A stretch of 64,000 bases of DNA. It comes from Chloroflexota bacterium. GTDB lineage: Bacteria; Chloroflexota; Anaerolineae; Anaerolineales; Anaerolineaceae. The number at the start of each line of letters is the position of its first letter. Positions within the stretch are counted from its first letter, which is position 1. The stretch lies in assembly GCA_012522475.1 (NCBI GenBank), contig JAAYKH010000011.1, positions 53,245 through 117,244 on the forward strand, written 5' to 3'. The notes beneath the pieces were generated by a model that saw only the letters and a program-made list of their open reading frames with translations, ran no database searches and was not told the DNA's origin. Positions 35,016 through 44,439 of this stretch are shown piece after piece. Made by a program: the position numbers and the translations under genes.

Positions 35016-36254
35016 ATGAGTGAATCGATCAAAAATGCCAGCCAGCGTAAAGATGCCTTGAAAGAAGTTATTCAACGTTTGCACGCCGGTGAAACTGTTG
35101 AAGATTTAAAGAAGAAATTTGGGCACGTCCTCAGTGGCGCCACCGCCAGTGAGATCGCTGAAGCAGAACGTGCCCTGATCAGCGAAGGCACCACAGTAGC
35201 CGAGATTCAGCGCTTATGCGACCTGCACGTGGCTGTGTTTCAGGATGCTCTCGATCAGGAACCCACCCCGGAATCCCTGCCGGGGCATCCCGTCTTCACC
35301 TTCCGCATTGAGAACGAGGTCATCATGCGCTTACTGGAAGCAATGGAAGAGACCCTGACCAGGTGGGAAGACGGTGATGCAAAAGCACTTGATTCATTAA
35401 TTAAGCAGGCCGAAAACCTGACCGCCATTGAAAAACACTACTCTCGCAAGGAAAATATCCTCTTCCCCTACCTGGAAAAGAAAGGTTTCGAAGGCCCATC
35501 CATGGTGATGTGGGGTGTGGACAATGAAATCCGTGCCGAGATCAAGCAGTTTCAGGAAAGCATCCTGGACCCTGAACCAGATCTTATGGAAGCCGCTGAG
35601 CTATTCGAGGTAATGTCAAATGACATCATCGAGATGATTTACAAAGAAGAGAAAATCCTCTTCCCGGCCGCCTTAGATCGTCTGACCGACCAGGAATGGG
35701 CGGAAATTCGAGACCAGGAAGCTGAGATTGGCTTTTTAGATATCCAGGTCAGCGATGAATGGCAACCAGAAGTAAATATAGGTGCAGAACCCGATGCGCA
35801 GCCCGGGGCTGAGCTTAACGTCTCGGCCGAAGCGCTGTTACCACTCTCCACAGGCGCGCTTACCCGCGAACAGGTCAACCTTATGCTGACCCACCTTCCC
35901 ATCGATGTCACTTTTGTGGACGAACATGATCGCGTGCGCTATTTCTCCCAGGGTCCTGAACGAATTTTCGACCGCTCGCCTGCCATCATCGGCCGCGAGG
36001 TCACCAAATGTCACCCGCCTCAAAGCGTACACAAGGTCACCATCATCCTAGATGATTTCCGCTCCGGCAAACGTGATGTGGCCGAATTCTGGATTCCACT
36101 GGGTGACCAATTCATCCACATTCGCTATTTCGCCCTGCGCGATGCCCAGGGAACCTATAAAGGTACCATTGAGGTCTCACAAAATGTAACAGATATTCGC
36201 GCCCTCAAAGGTGAAAAACGTCTGCTGGACGATTCTCCCGAGTATGACAAATAG
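35016..36254 (+). CDS. DUF438, hemerythrin HHE and PAS domain protein
   Basis: The 412-residue product has a DUF438 domain (about 8-75), a hemerythrin-like four-helix domain (about 90-235) and a PAS domain (about 285-400). The hemerythrin part has HPVFTFRIENEV, EKHYSRKENILFPYLE and IYKEEKILFPAALD. The PAS part includes VDEHDRVRYFSQG and IIGREVTKCHPP. Proteins of this architecture are thought to sense or handle O2 or NO through the di-iron site. The start at 35016 has GGAGG 6 bases upstream. It shares a presumed operon with the ferredoxin and is closed by a strong terminator. Confidence 0.88.
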   Translation: MSESIKNASQRKDALKEVIQRLHAGETVEDLKKKFGHVLSGATASEIAEAERALISEGTTVAEIQRLCDLHVAVFQDALDQEPTPESLPGHPVFTFRIENEVIMRLLEAMEETLTRWEDGDAKALDSLIKQAENLTAIEKHYSRKENILFPYLEKKGFEGPSMVMWGVDNEIRAEIKQFQESILDPEPDLMEAAELFEVMSNDIIEMIYKEEKILFPAALDRLTDQEWAEIRDQEAEIGFLDIQVSDEWQPEVNIGAEPDAQPGAELNVSAEALLPLSTGALTREQVNLMLTHLPIDVTFVDEHDRVRYFSQGPERIFDRSPAIIGREVTKCHPPQSVHKVTIILDDFRSGKRDVAEFWIPLGDQFIHIRYFALRDAQGTYKGTIEVSQNVTDIRALKGEKRLLDDSPEYDK

Positions 36255-36275
36255 CTCTGTAGGGTTTAAAGAATT

Positions 36276-36308
36276 GAGGCTGCCAAATGTTATGGCAGCC
36301 TCTTTTAT
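36276..36308 (+). terminator. Terminator after the hemerythrin/PAS gene
   Basis: GAGGCTGCCA and TGGCAGCCTC form a perfect 10-bp stem with a 7-base loop, followed by TTTTATTT. Confidence 0.9.
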
Positions 36309-36334
36309 TTAATCGCACACTTTGGGGCGTAGTT

Positions 36335-39300
36335 TCATATGACTAATCGCACCGTTTTGATCTCAAAGGGGCGGAATTCTAAACCCACAGCGCCGTCGGA
36401 GAGGTACAGGGCTTCCAGATTTGTTTCCAGCATATCCGTGCAATAAGCGGCCTTAACTGGCAGGCTGGTCGATAATTTCACCCATGTGCGGGTTCCCAGC
36501 GCTTCGTACAGGCGCAAAATCATCTCATCCCTGGCGCCAACTTCAGTCGGTTTGACGGTTTCTAAGATGATGTTTGCCTGGTCTAAACTGAACAACGACT
36601 GAGAGCCAGCCCGTCCAGGCAGCACCTGTGGCGGAGTATTTAATTGATAACCCTGCTGCACCAAACCGGAATTTATAAACGGTCCGTCCCAAAAATAGAA
36701 GGCATAGGTGAATTCCTGTCGGCCGCGATCTGCAGTCATATCAGGTGCCAGGGCCGACTTCAACAAAGTGAGATTGATGCAATTGTCCAGCACATCCACG
36801 CCATACTTGCTGTCATTCAACACTGCAAACCCCCGCCCGGTTTCAGCCAGGGCCGTCCATTTATGGTTGCTGACCTCAAAGCGGTCACGGTCCAGGGCTC
36901 GTGAGCGATGGGTCGGCCGCGCCAGGTGCCCGAATTGAATTTCATGCAGTGCTTCGTGGGCAAAATAATTCACTGGGAAATTCACTTTGAGCAGTTTATG
37001 ACGTTCCTGCCAGTCAATGATCGTGTGGAAATCTACCCGCCGGCTATTTCGGCGCAGAGTGATCGTCTGGGTCATTACCGAGTGATTCAATTTTCGCCTG
37101 ACGATAATGCTGCCAAACAGAGGGCCTTCGGCATGGATTTCAATGTCCGCTGGTTCGCTCAATGCCACCGGGCTTTGCTGGTACATGCTGTCAATATCCC
37201 AGGCATCAAATGCACTGGGAATGTCCTGGTACATGGCCATCTGGTTGCATAAGCCAGCCGTCAATTCGTACTGATGTGTCTTGTCGTAAATGCTGGTGAT
37301 CTCTCCGAAATCGTTGAACCGCACTCTGATCAGGTCATTTTCCAACAAATCGCGTTGAATCCTGAGCGTGTTTTCAGGGGTGGTTGGCTCACCAGGGGAA
37401 AAGCTTTCCCATCCACAGGCTGGCAGGCCAACCTCGACATACCGCTTTCCATCGGTGATTTGTAAGGGCAAAGCTGCGCCATTTTTATCCACCAGGCCTT
37501 CAACATCGGATGGCAATTCGACCAATTCCTCTCGCTGCCAGGAGAGGCTGTTGAAAACGGTGATGCCAGGCTTTTTCTTGATAAGCGCATCCCCGACAGA
37601 TTGCATAATCTCAACGGAGCGCTCCAGCACCCCGGTTAGCTGCTGTTCTGCTTCCTCATGCACCCTCGCAATTGAAGACCCTGGCAAAATATCGTGAAAC
37701 TGGTTCAGCAGCACCATCTTCCAGGCGGCGTCCCAAACCTGGTAAGGAAATTCATAACTCGTTAAAGCCATCGCAGCACAGCCCCACAGCTCCACCTCGC
37801 GCAGGGCAAATTCACAGCGACGATTCAAGGTTTTGGTACGGGCCTGGGAAGTGTAAGTGCCGCGATGCACCTGGAAATACAATTCACCCACATACCGATC
37901 CTGCGGCCATCCGGCTTCATCCTGTTGTCTGAAAAACGTCATCGGATCTTCAATTTTGAATTTTGGCACACCTTCCAGGTCTTTTAAACGGCGCGCAAAT
38001 TCCAGATGCTCGCGGGTAGGCCCGCCCCCACCATCGCCATATCCAAAGGGAAACAGCCGGGTTGAAAAACCATCTTTCTGAACGCGTTCATTCCAGCGTT
38101 GAAGCACCGTCGTTGGTCTGACTTCGCTGGTGTAATCATTGTGAAAATGTGCCTTTACCTGCGAGCCATCAATGCCCTCCCAGATAAAGGTGTTATATGG
38201 AAAGGCCTCCCCACCGTGATAAGCCCAAAAGATTTTCTGGGTAGAAAAATACGGTACCCCACACCCCAGCATAATCTGGGGTAACGCACCGGAATAGCCA
38301 AACACATCCGGCAGCCACATTAATTCGCACTCGACGCCGAATTCTTGTTTAAAAAACCGCTTGCCATGCACCAATTGCCGAATTAAGCTCTCCCCGCCCG
38401 ATAAATTGGTATCCGGCTCCACCCAGGAAGCCCCGTTGGGAATCCATTGACCCTGTGCAGCAGCATCTTTAATCTTCTCATACAGGTCCGGGTATTTTTC
38501 TTTGACCATCATGTACAGGTGCGGCTGGCTTTGAAAGAAACGATACTCTGGGTAACGTTCCATTAATCCCAGTTGCGTACTGAACGTGCGCACACATTTG
38601 CGTTCGGTTTCCGCCAGCGGCCACAACCAGGCTACATCGATATGCGCATTGCCAAAGCCCACTATTTCAGGCGTTGTCGCGCCATTTGTTTTTTCCAGCA
38701 GGGGTTTCAGCCGTTCCCGGGCAGCCTGCAAACTAACCAACATCTCTTGATGTGGCGCTTCAAAATCAGTGATCAGGGTGAAATCTTTCAAACCTGCATC
38801 AATCTCCATCACCCGCAGAGAATCTGCATCGAGGTTTTCCCGCAGCTCCCACAGGGTTTCCACATCAATGGCCAGCTGGAAAGCCACTTCCTGCCAGATA
38901 CCAAAGGAGCTTTGGCCACAGACGCACTGTTGGTCCGGTGGCTCTGGAACAGTCTCTCGCTCCGGAGGCGTTGGCCCACTGCGCCATTCTTGCGGCCCGT
39001 GCCCGGCATAAGCCTCCAGCACAATGTTGTAAACCTTCCCAATTTGGGCAGCATCGCTGAGCTGGATGACCTTGTGTTCCTTGTCCATCGCGCCGGCGTA
39101 ATCGCCATCGACATATACTGCGGCCTCCCCGCCGACATCCAGCATCACAGCAATAACCCGGCCTTCAGCCTTTTCGGGCACCGTAAAACGACCCCTGAAC
39201 CAACCATATTCCCATTTCTCGCCCCAGCGATCACCCGTTCCAATTGCCGAAAAGTCCAGCGCAGACAACGCGTCCCCCAAACGATATTGCGCTTTCGTAA

Positions 39301-39403
39301 AGCTTGCCTCAAAAGGTATCTGACCCAAGGGTAAATAAAAATGTTTGAGCAGTTCCTCACGCCAGGCCATAATCCGGTGTCGCCATTCCAAGGTTAAGCT
39401 CAT
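36335..39403 (-). CDS. Alpha-mannosidase, glycoside hydrolase family 38
   Basis: The 1022-residue product has the GH38 catalytic features: NAHIDVAWLWP (metal site), WLPDVFGYSGALPQI with the nucleophile Asp, and FGYGDGGGGPT. An N-terminal beta domain (about 1-230) and C-terminal beta domains complete the usual architecture. No signal peptide is visible, so it is probably cytoplasmic and acts on imported manno-oligosaccharides. GGAAAGGAA lies before the ATG. An 18-base palindrome at 39432-39449 upstream may be a sugar-responsive operator. Confidence 0.92.
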   Translation of the reverse strand: MSLTLEWRHRIMAWREELLKHFYLPLGQIPFEASFTKAQYRLGDALSALDFSAIGTGDRWGEKWEYGWFRGRFTVPEKAEGRVIAVMLDVGGEAAVYVDGDYAGAMDKEHKVIQLSDAAQIGKVYNIVLEAYAGHGPQEWRSGPTPPERETVPEPPDQQCVCGQSSFGIWQEVAFQLAIDVETLWELRENLDADSLRVMEIDAGLKDFTLITDFEAPHQEMLVSLQAARERLKPLLEKTNGATTPEIVGFGNAHIDVAWLWPLAETERKCVRTFSTQLGLMERYPEYRFFQSQPHLYMMVKEKYPDLYEKIKDAAAQGQWIPNGASWVEPDTNLSGGESLIRQLVHGKRFFKQEFGVECELMWLPDVFGYSGALPQIMLGCGVPYFSTQKIFWAYHGGEAFPYNTFIWEGIDGSQVKAHFHNDYTSEVRPTTVLQRWNERVQKDGFSTRLFPFGYGDGGGGPTREHLEFARRLKDLEGVPKFKIEDPMTFFRQQDEAGWPQDRYVGELYFQVHRGTYTSQARTKTLNRRCEFALREVELWGCAAMALTSYEFPYQVWDAAWKMVLLNQFHDILPGSSIARVHEEAEQQLTGVLERSVEIMQSVGDALIKKKPGITVFNSLSWQREELVELPSDVEGLVDKNGAALPLQITDGKRYVEVGLPACGWESFSPGEPTTPENTLRIQRDLLENDLIRVRFNDFGEITSIYDKTHQYELTAGLCNQMAMYQDIPSAFDAWDIDSMYQQSPVALSEPADIEIHAEGPLFGSIIVRRKLNHSVMTQTITLRRNSRRVDFHTIIDWQERHKLLKVNFPVNYFAHEALHEIQFGHLARPTHRSRALDRDRFEVSNHKWTALAETGRGFAVLNDSKYGVDVLDNCINLTLLKSALAPDMTADRGRQEFTYAFYFWDGPFINSGLVQQGYQLNTPPQVLPGRAGSQSLFSLDQANIILETVKPTEVGARDEMILRLYEALGTRTWVKLSTSLPVKAAYCTDMLETNLEALYLSDGAVGLEFRPFEIKTVRLVI

Positions 39404-39431
39404 TCGGTTTCCTTTCCTAAAATTCTTCTTT

Positions 39432-39449
39432 TAGTAAGAATTTTTACTA
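39432..39449. promoter_or_regulatory. Palindromic operator candidate upstream of GH38 gene
   Basis: TAGTAA-GAATTT-TTACTA is a perfect inverted repeat (6 + 6 + 6) about 30 bases before the mannosidase start. Such sites are typical for LacI- or GntR-family regulators, none of which is encoded nearby. Confidence 0.4.
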
Positions 39450-39582
39450 CGATCTAATCAACACAAAACCCATTCTTAACAGGCAGTGTTTTGAGGTGAC
39501 TTTGTTTTCCAAAAAACGGTCCTTAGGCTTCATTTTCTTTGCGAAGCTGGCAAAGTCGCCAGGGCTACTGCGTCGGGAGCGG

Positions 39583-40704
39583 TTAATCCCCAAAGATCGT
39601 CCCCACCTTACGTGCGCTGGTCAACCAGGGGTCATCCAAAGGCACCGGTTTTTCAGCCTGTGCAACCGCTTCAATAGGTGCCGTAGCAACCTTCCCATTT
39701 TGAATACCGACCATCACCCCGTATTTGTTTTCAGAAACCAGGTCTGCTGCATACGATCCCAATTGTGTGGCCAACACGCGATCTGTGGCTGAAGGGGCAC
39801 CCCCACGCAACAAATAACCCAAAATCGTAATACGGCTTTTAATACCTGTGCTGCTTTCCAGACGGTTCGCCAACATCAGCGTTTCCCCTGAGTATTGTCG
39901 TCTGAGCTCAGCCATGCGTTCCCTGCCCACGTTCGGGCTTTCGCCTTCATGCACTTGCTGGCTTTTCTTCATCGATCGCTCAAAAAACGCCACCAATTCA
40001 GATGATTGGGCGCCTTCAGCCACCGCCACAATACTGAAAACCTTACCAGCTTTATTACGTTTGAGGATCGCTTCGGAAATATTGTCGATCGTGTAAGGGA
40101 TTTCAGGAATCAGAATCACATCCGCTCCCCCAGCAACGCCTGCGGTCAGAGTCAACCAACCGACTTCTCGCCCTAAAATCTCCACAATGATGATGCTGTG
40201 CGTGCTGTTGGCTGTGCTGTGCAGCCGGTCAATCGCTTCAGTGGCAATCATCTTGGCAGTATCAAAACCGATAGTGACATCCGTCAGAGGCATGTCATTC
40301 ACACCAGATTTAGGCAGCGTGAGCACATTCAGCCCAGCCGATTGCAAATGCTGGGCTGTATCCATCGTCTCTCGTCCACCAATGCAGACCAACCCATCCA
40401 GTTTGTTTTCTTTGTATACCGCCAGGACGTCATCGGTTTTATCGAGAATCTCACCGTCTTTTTCAATGTGATGCGGCACCAGGCGGCTGGTCCCTAAAAT
40501 GGTGCCGCCAGCCGTCAGAATATTGGAGAGCGCTTCCCCACCCAGGTTAACTGTGTGGTTGGAAAGCAGGCCTTCAAAACCATCTCGAAATCCAATTAAT
40601 TGCATTCCATGCACCTGTTCAGCAGTTTTGCCAAACCCGCGTATAGCGGCGTTTAATCCAGGGCAGTCGCTGCCAGCAGTTAAAATCCCGATTTTTTTGG
40701 TCAT
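39583..40704 (-). CDS. Phosphofructokinase-family protein lacking catalytic motifs
   Basis: The 373-residue product is a clear PFK homologue: DCPGLNAAIRG, GGTILGTSR, EILGREVGWL, VAVAEGA and LGYLLRGGAPSATDRVLATQLG. However, the nucleotide/magnesium motif GGDGS/GGDDT reads GGRETM, and the active-site PKTIDND reads PKSGVND, so the catalytic base Asp is missing. The N-terminal GGGDCPG is also altered (AGSDCPG). It may be a regulatory pseudo-kinase or have another activity. A TATAAT at 40743-40748 (minus) and GGAAGGAA give it a normal promoter and ribosome-binding site, so it is probably expressed. Confidence 0.8.
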   Translation of the reverse strand: MTKKIGILTAGSDCPGLNAAIRGFGKTAEQVHGMQLIGFRDGFEGLLSNHTVNLGGEALSNILTAGGTILGTSRLVPHHIEKDGEILDKTDDVLAVYKENKLDGLVCIGGRETMDTAQHLQSAGLNVLTLPKSGVNDMPLTDVTIGFDTAKMIATEAIDRLHSTANSTHSIIIVEILGREVGWLTLTAGVAGGADVILIPEIPYTIDNISEAILKRNKAGKVFSIVAVAEGAQSSELVAFFERSMKKSQQVHEGESPNVGRERMAELRRQYSGETLMLANRLESSTGIKSRITILGYLLRGGAPSATDRVLATQLGSYAADLVSENKYGVMVGIQNGKVATAPIEAVAQAEKPVPLDDPWLTSARKVGTIFGD

Positions 40705-40742
40705 TGCGGTTTCCTTCCTGAATCAATGTTTCAATTGACCCT

Positions 40743-40748
40743 ATTATA
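40743..40748 (-). promoter_or_regulatory. -10 element of the PFK-like gene
   Basis: TATAAT on the minus strand lies 38 bases before the ATG at 40704. The remaining 40749-41145 holds no gene; I looked for riboswitch signatures there and recognised none. Confidence 0.5.
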
Positions 40749-41145
40749 CTCATTACCTCCCACTATTCCGAAACCAGAGGCTTTATATTTAGCCAGCAAT
40801 TTTGCAACACGATCCACGACTCAACAATTTTCTTTTAAATGCTCAAATTTAAGTTGCAGAAAAGGTTACTTCGATATAAAATAGTTGATACCATTGGTTA
40901 ACACGGATTTGAATGGAAGGAGGTTCAATCGAATTAGAAAAATATCCGGGTTGTTTATAAAGTCTGATCATAGCCAGAAAAAGAATTTGGTACGAAAGGC
41001 GCGTCTTTTTCGCTCCAATTGATGCCAAGAGCGGTCATTTATTCATGAAGGTGAAACTCGGTTTTTTAATTATTACGGAACTTCCTGATTATTGATCAAT
41101 CGCTCAAAGTGTATGTAAACCTTCAACTCATTAATAGGAGATCTT

Positions 41146-41696
41146 ATGTTCAAAGTTAACACCCGCACAATTGTTGCCATTGGCATTGTGGTGCAGCTCT
41201 TTTTATGCTCTTATTCATGTACATTAAAGTTCCATCACCTATCCCTGAAACAAGCTTCATGACAGCCTACGGATTGGGCGCATTCATGGCAACGCTGTTT
41301 GGGCCCATTGCAGGTGCTCTCATTCAATTTATTGGCCATGCTCTATCAGATGCGCTTCAATATGGGTCACCCTGGTGGTCCTGGGTGATTGCAAGCGGTG
41401 TGGCTGGATTTGTGTTCGGTCTCGCTTACAAGAAAACCCGCGTTGACAAAGGTCAGTTTGCAGGTAAGGATATCCTGACATTCAACATCATCCAGGTCAT
41501 CGGCAACGTGGTCGCCTGGCTTGTGGTTGCACCTTTGCTTGATATCGTAATTTATCAAGAACCTGTATCACTGGTCTTCACTCAGGGTGCAATCGCCACG
41601 CTGATGAACAGTATCAGCGCCGGTGTGTTTGGAACCCTGCTCCTGATCGCTTATGCAGCCACCCGGCCTAAGAAGGGCAGTTTGAAAAAGAGCTAG
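41146..41696 (+). pseudogene. ECF transporter S component (UPF0397-like), frameshifted
   Basis: An ATG at 41146 with AGGAG 7 bases upstream starts a peptide NTRTIVAIGIVVQLF typical for the family start. The rest of the protein (from about 41199, with KVPSPIPETSFMTAYG, GHALSDAL and GSPWWSWVIASGV) is in another frame. One missing T in the T run at 41200-41204 would join them into about 183 residues. The protein would be the membrane substrate-binding subunit of an ECF transporter. Sequencing error, true mutation and programmed slippage are all possible. It is followed by ECF ATPase and T-component genes. Confidence 0.75.
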
Positions 41697-41721
41697 TTTG
41701 CTCATCTTCTAATTAAAACTT

Positions 41722-41753
41722 GGATAGCTGTGGGCTATAAACCCCAGCTATCC
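41722..41753 (+). terminator. Hairpin between S-component and ECF ATPase genes
   Basis: GGATAGCTG and CAGCTATCC form a 9-bp stem extended by GGG/CCC after a bulged T. The tail is GTTGTTT, a moderate T tract. It may attenuate transcription into the ATPase gene and so set more S component than energising module. Confidence 0.6.
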
Positions 41754-41883
41754 GTTGTTTAAACTCAAAATACTTTGTTTGACACATTTTTCAAAGTTCG
41801 AATATAACCATTACTCAAACAGGATAGTATTTTTTATATTGCTTGGTAAAATTTAATCCAATTCAACATCGAAAAGGTTTGGC

Positions 41884-43593
41884 ATGGATTTAAAACCCGT
41901 CATCGAATTTAAAAATTTTTCATTTCAATACCACAGTCAATCCGAACCCACCCTTCATAATATCGATTTATCGATCTCCCCTGGCGAAAAAATCCTTATC
42001 GTTGGGCCCAGCGGAAGTGGAAAAAGTACGCTGGGCAATTGCATCAATGGCTTAATTCCTTTTGCCTATGAAGGCGAAATTAAGGGAGATTTGCTGATCC
42101 ACGGTGAATCCACCCAGGACAAAAATATTTTTGAACTTTCAAAATGGGTCGGCACCGTTCTTCAAGATTCAGACGCACAGTTTGTAGGTCTGTCCGCTGG
42201 AGAGGACATTGCATTTTCACTTGAAAACGACAATGTGCCCCATGCTCGCATGCACAAGCAGGTGTGGAAAGTCGCCGAGATGGTTGGTATGCAAAACTGG
42301 CTCACCTCATCGCCGTTTGAGCTCTCTGGCGGGCAAAAGCAGCGCACTTCCCTGGCGGGGGTTCTGGTCAACGATGTTGATATTTTGCTATTTGATGAAC
42401 CGCTTGCCAACCTCGACCCGGCAACCGGAAAAACAGCGATTGAGATCATCGAAGACATTTATACCCGTGAAAATAAAACCATTATCATCATTGAACACCG
42501 TCTGGAAGATGTTTTGCATCGTTTTGTGGACCGCATCATTGTAATTAATGATGGCCGCATCATCTCCAACACAGATGCCCACTCGCTGGTTTGTTCTGAT
42601 GTCCTCACAAAAACGGGCATTCGCGAACCGCTTTATGTAACCGCATTAAAATATGCCGGCATAAAAATTACCGAGGACATTGAACCTGGATACATCACAA
42701 CCTTACAGGCGCATCAACACAGAAATGCGCTAACCACCTGGCAGGCCAGCATTGAAAAACCAAAAGCCCAAAAAGAAAAGCCTTCAGTCCTTAAAGTTGA
42801 GCAAGTCTCATTCTCTTATGATGGCATCGTTAAGGTTCTGGACGATATCAATTTTGACATCAAAGAAGGCGAAATGGTCTCCATCATCGGTAAAAATGGG
42901 GCCGGAAAAAGCACCCTTTCAAAATTAATCTGCGGCTTTGAAAAACAAGATCAGGGCACAATTTTCTATCGCAGTCAGGACCTTCACGACAAATCAATCA
43001 AAGAGCGCGCTGAAATAATTGGGGTCGTGCTTCAGAACCCCAACCAGATGATCTCTAAAAACCTGATTTTCGATGAAGTCGCTTTAGGCTTACGTTTTCG
43101 CAACATACCGGAAGAAGAGATTACACCCCGCGTCGAGAAAGCACTCGAAATTTGTGGGTTGAACCCGTTTATTGAATGGCCGATTTCCGCCCTCAGTTTC
43201 GGCCAGAAGAAACGCGTGACCATCGCATCCATCCTGGTTTTAGGCCCAGAAATCCTGATTCTTGATGAACCCACCGCGGGCCAGGACTATCGCCACTATA
43301 CGGAAATTATGGAATTCCTGGTCGAGATCAATAAGCTCGGTGTGACGGTCTTACTGATCACCCATGATATGCACCTGATGTTGGAATATACGCCGCGTGC
43401 TATCGTCCTTTCAGAAGGACGCCTGATCGCAGACACCTCTGCTTCATCCGTTCTTACCGATCATCAGGTCATAGAAAGCGCCAATCTAAAAGAAACATCG
43501 CTTTTCCACCTGGCACAATTGGCTAATATTTCGGATGGTGCCGGCTTTGTTCAGGGTTTTATCGACTATGAAAGGAAATTGAAAAACCGATGA
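41884..43593 (+). CDS. ECF transporter ATPase, two fused ABC domains
   Basis: The 569-residue product has two ABC cassettes. The first has Walker A GPSGSGKSTL, signature LSGGQKQRTSLAG and Walker B DILLFDEPLANLD. The second has GKNGAGKSTL, ALSFGQKKRVTIAS (signature with Phe in place of Gly) and ILILDEPTAGQD. It drives uptake by an energy-coupling-factor transporter together with EcfT and the S component. The fused double ATPase resembles the YkoD type. It overlaps the T-component gene by four bases (ATGA). Confidence 0.9.
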   Translation: MDLKPVIEFKNFSFQYHSQSEPTLHNIDLSISPGEKILIVGPSGSGKSTLGNCINGLIPFAYEGEIKGDLLIHGESTQDKNIFELSKWVGTVLQDSDAQFVGLSAGEDIAFSLENDNVPHARMHKQVWKVAEMVGMQNWLTSSPFELSGGQKQRTSLAGVLVNDVDILLFDEPLANLDPATGKTAIEIIEDIYTRENKTIIIIEHRLEDVLHRFVDRIIVINDGRIISNTDAHSLVCSDVLTKTGIREPLYVTALKYAGIKITEDIEPGYITTLQAHQHRNALTTWQASIEKPKAQKEKPSVLKVEQVSFSYDGIVKVLDDINFDIKEGEMVSIIGKNGAGKSTLSKLICGFEKQDQGTIFYRSQDLHDKSIKERAEIIGVVLQNPNQMISKNLIFDEVALGLRFRNIPEEEITPRVEKALEICGLNPFIEWPISALSFGQKKRVTIASILVLGPEILILDEPTAGQDYRHYTEIMEFLVEINKLGVTVLLITHDMHLMLEYTPRAIVLSEGRLIADTSASSVLTDHQVIESANLKETSLFHLAQLANISDGAGFVQGFIDYERKLKNR

Positions 43594-44429
43594 ATGTAAA
43601 GGCAAAGTTATTTTCCTACGACCTGGTCGATTCGCCTATTCACCAGCTTTCCGGGCTAACCAAGTTAATTTGTTTCCTCTTGCTGACCTTTGCTGTCATG
43701 TATTCCTATGACATTCGGATGATCTTGCTGGTGATGCTCTTTGCAGTCTTTATCATGCGCATCTCAAAGATCAAATTTTCCCAAATCAAATTAATGGTTG
43801 TGTATGTGCTCATTTTTGTGCTTACGAATGCAATCATTTCCTTTCTTTTCTCACCCGAAATGGGTGTTGAAATCTATGGGTCGCGGACACCCATCCTCAA
43901 CCTGCCAGGAAAATTTGACCTGACAGCGGAGCAATTATTGTACAGTACAACCAAGCTATTTAAATATGCATCGGTGATTCCATTTGGAATTATCTTCCTA
44001 TTAACCACCAACCCGAGTGAATTTGCCTCATCCCTAAACCGAATTGGCATTCACTACAAGGTATCTTACGCGGTCGCATTAACTTTGCGCTATTTCCCAG
44101 ATATCCAAAGGGATTACCACGAGATCAGTCAGGCCCAACAGGCACGCGGTCTGGAACTTTCGCGCAAGGCTTCCTTTTTCAACCGGATTAAAAATGGGTT
44201 ACTCATCATCATTCCCCTCATCTTTTCCTCGCTTGACCGAATTGAAACCATCAGCAATGCCATGGATTTAAGAGGTTTTAGTAAAAGTAACACCCGCACC
44301 TGGTACACCAGTCGTAAGATGAAGCGCAATGATTATGCAGCCTTGATCATCTCCGCCTCGATTTTTATTGCCATGGCGGGCGTGTCGATTTTTATCAATA
44401 AAAGCCGGTTTTATAACCCTTTTGTTTAG
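43590..44429 (+). CDS. ECF transporter T component (CbiQ/EcfT family)
   Basis: The 279-residue product has about five to six hydrophobic helices. It carries the two coupling motifs of EcfT, here QAQQARGLELS and NAMDLRGFS, with the conserved Ala-Arg-Gly and Leu-Arg-Gly cores that contact the ATPases. It links the ATPase to the S component. It is translationally coupled to the ATPase by a 4-base overlap and followed after 10 bases by the SAM hydrolase-type gene. Confidence 0.88.
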   Translation: MNVKAKLFSYDLVDSPIHQLSGLTKLICFLLLTFAVMYSYDIRMILLVMLFAVFIMRISKIKFSQIKLMVVYVLIFVLTNAIISFLFSPEMGVEIYGSRTPILNLPGKFDLTAEQLLYSTTKLFKYASVIPFGIIFLLTTNPSEFASSLNRIGIHYKVSYAVALTLRYFPDIQRDYHEISQAQQARGLELSRKASFFNRIKNGLLIIIPLIFSSLDRIETISNAMDLRGFSKSNTRTWYTSRKMKRNDYAALIISASIFIAMAGVSIFINKSRFYNPFV

Positions 44430-44439
44430 GAGTGTTAAT

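Noticed and set aside
38573..39334. Open frame of 253 codons antisense to the GH38 gene
   Set aside because: It lies wholly inside the strongly supported mannosidase gene and its sequence shows no domain; typical of antisense frames in GC-balanced coding DNA.
40749..41145. Long leader before the ECF S gene considered as a SAM, FMN, TPP or cobalamin riboswitch
   Set aside because: None of the conserved core strings of these riboswitches could be found by eye, on either strand.
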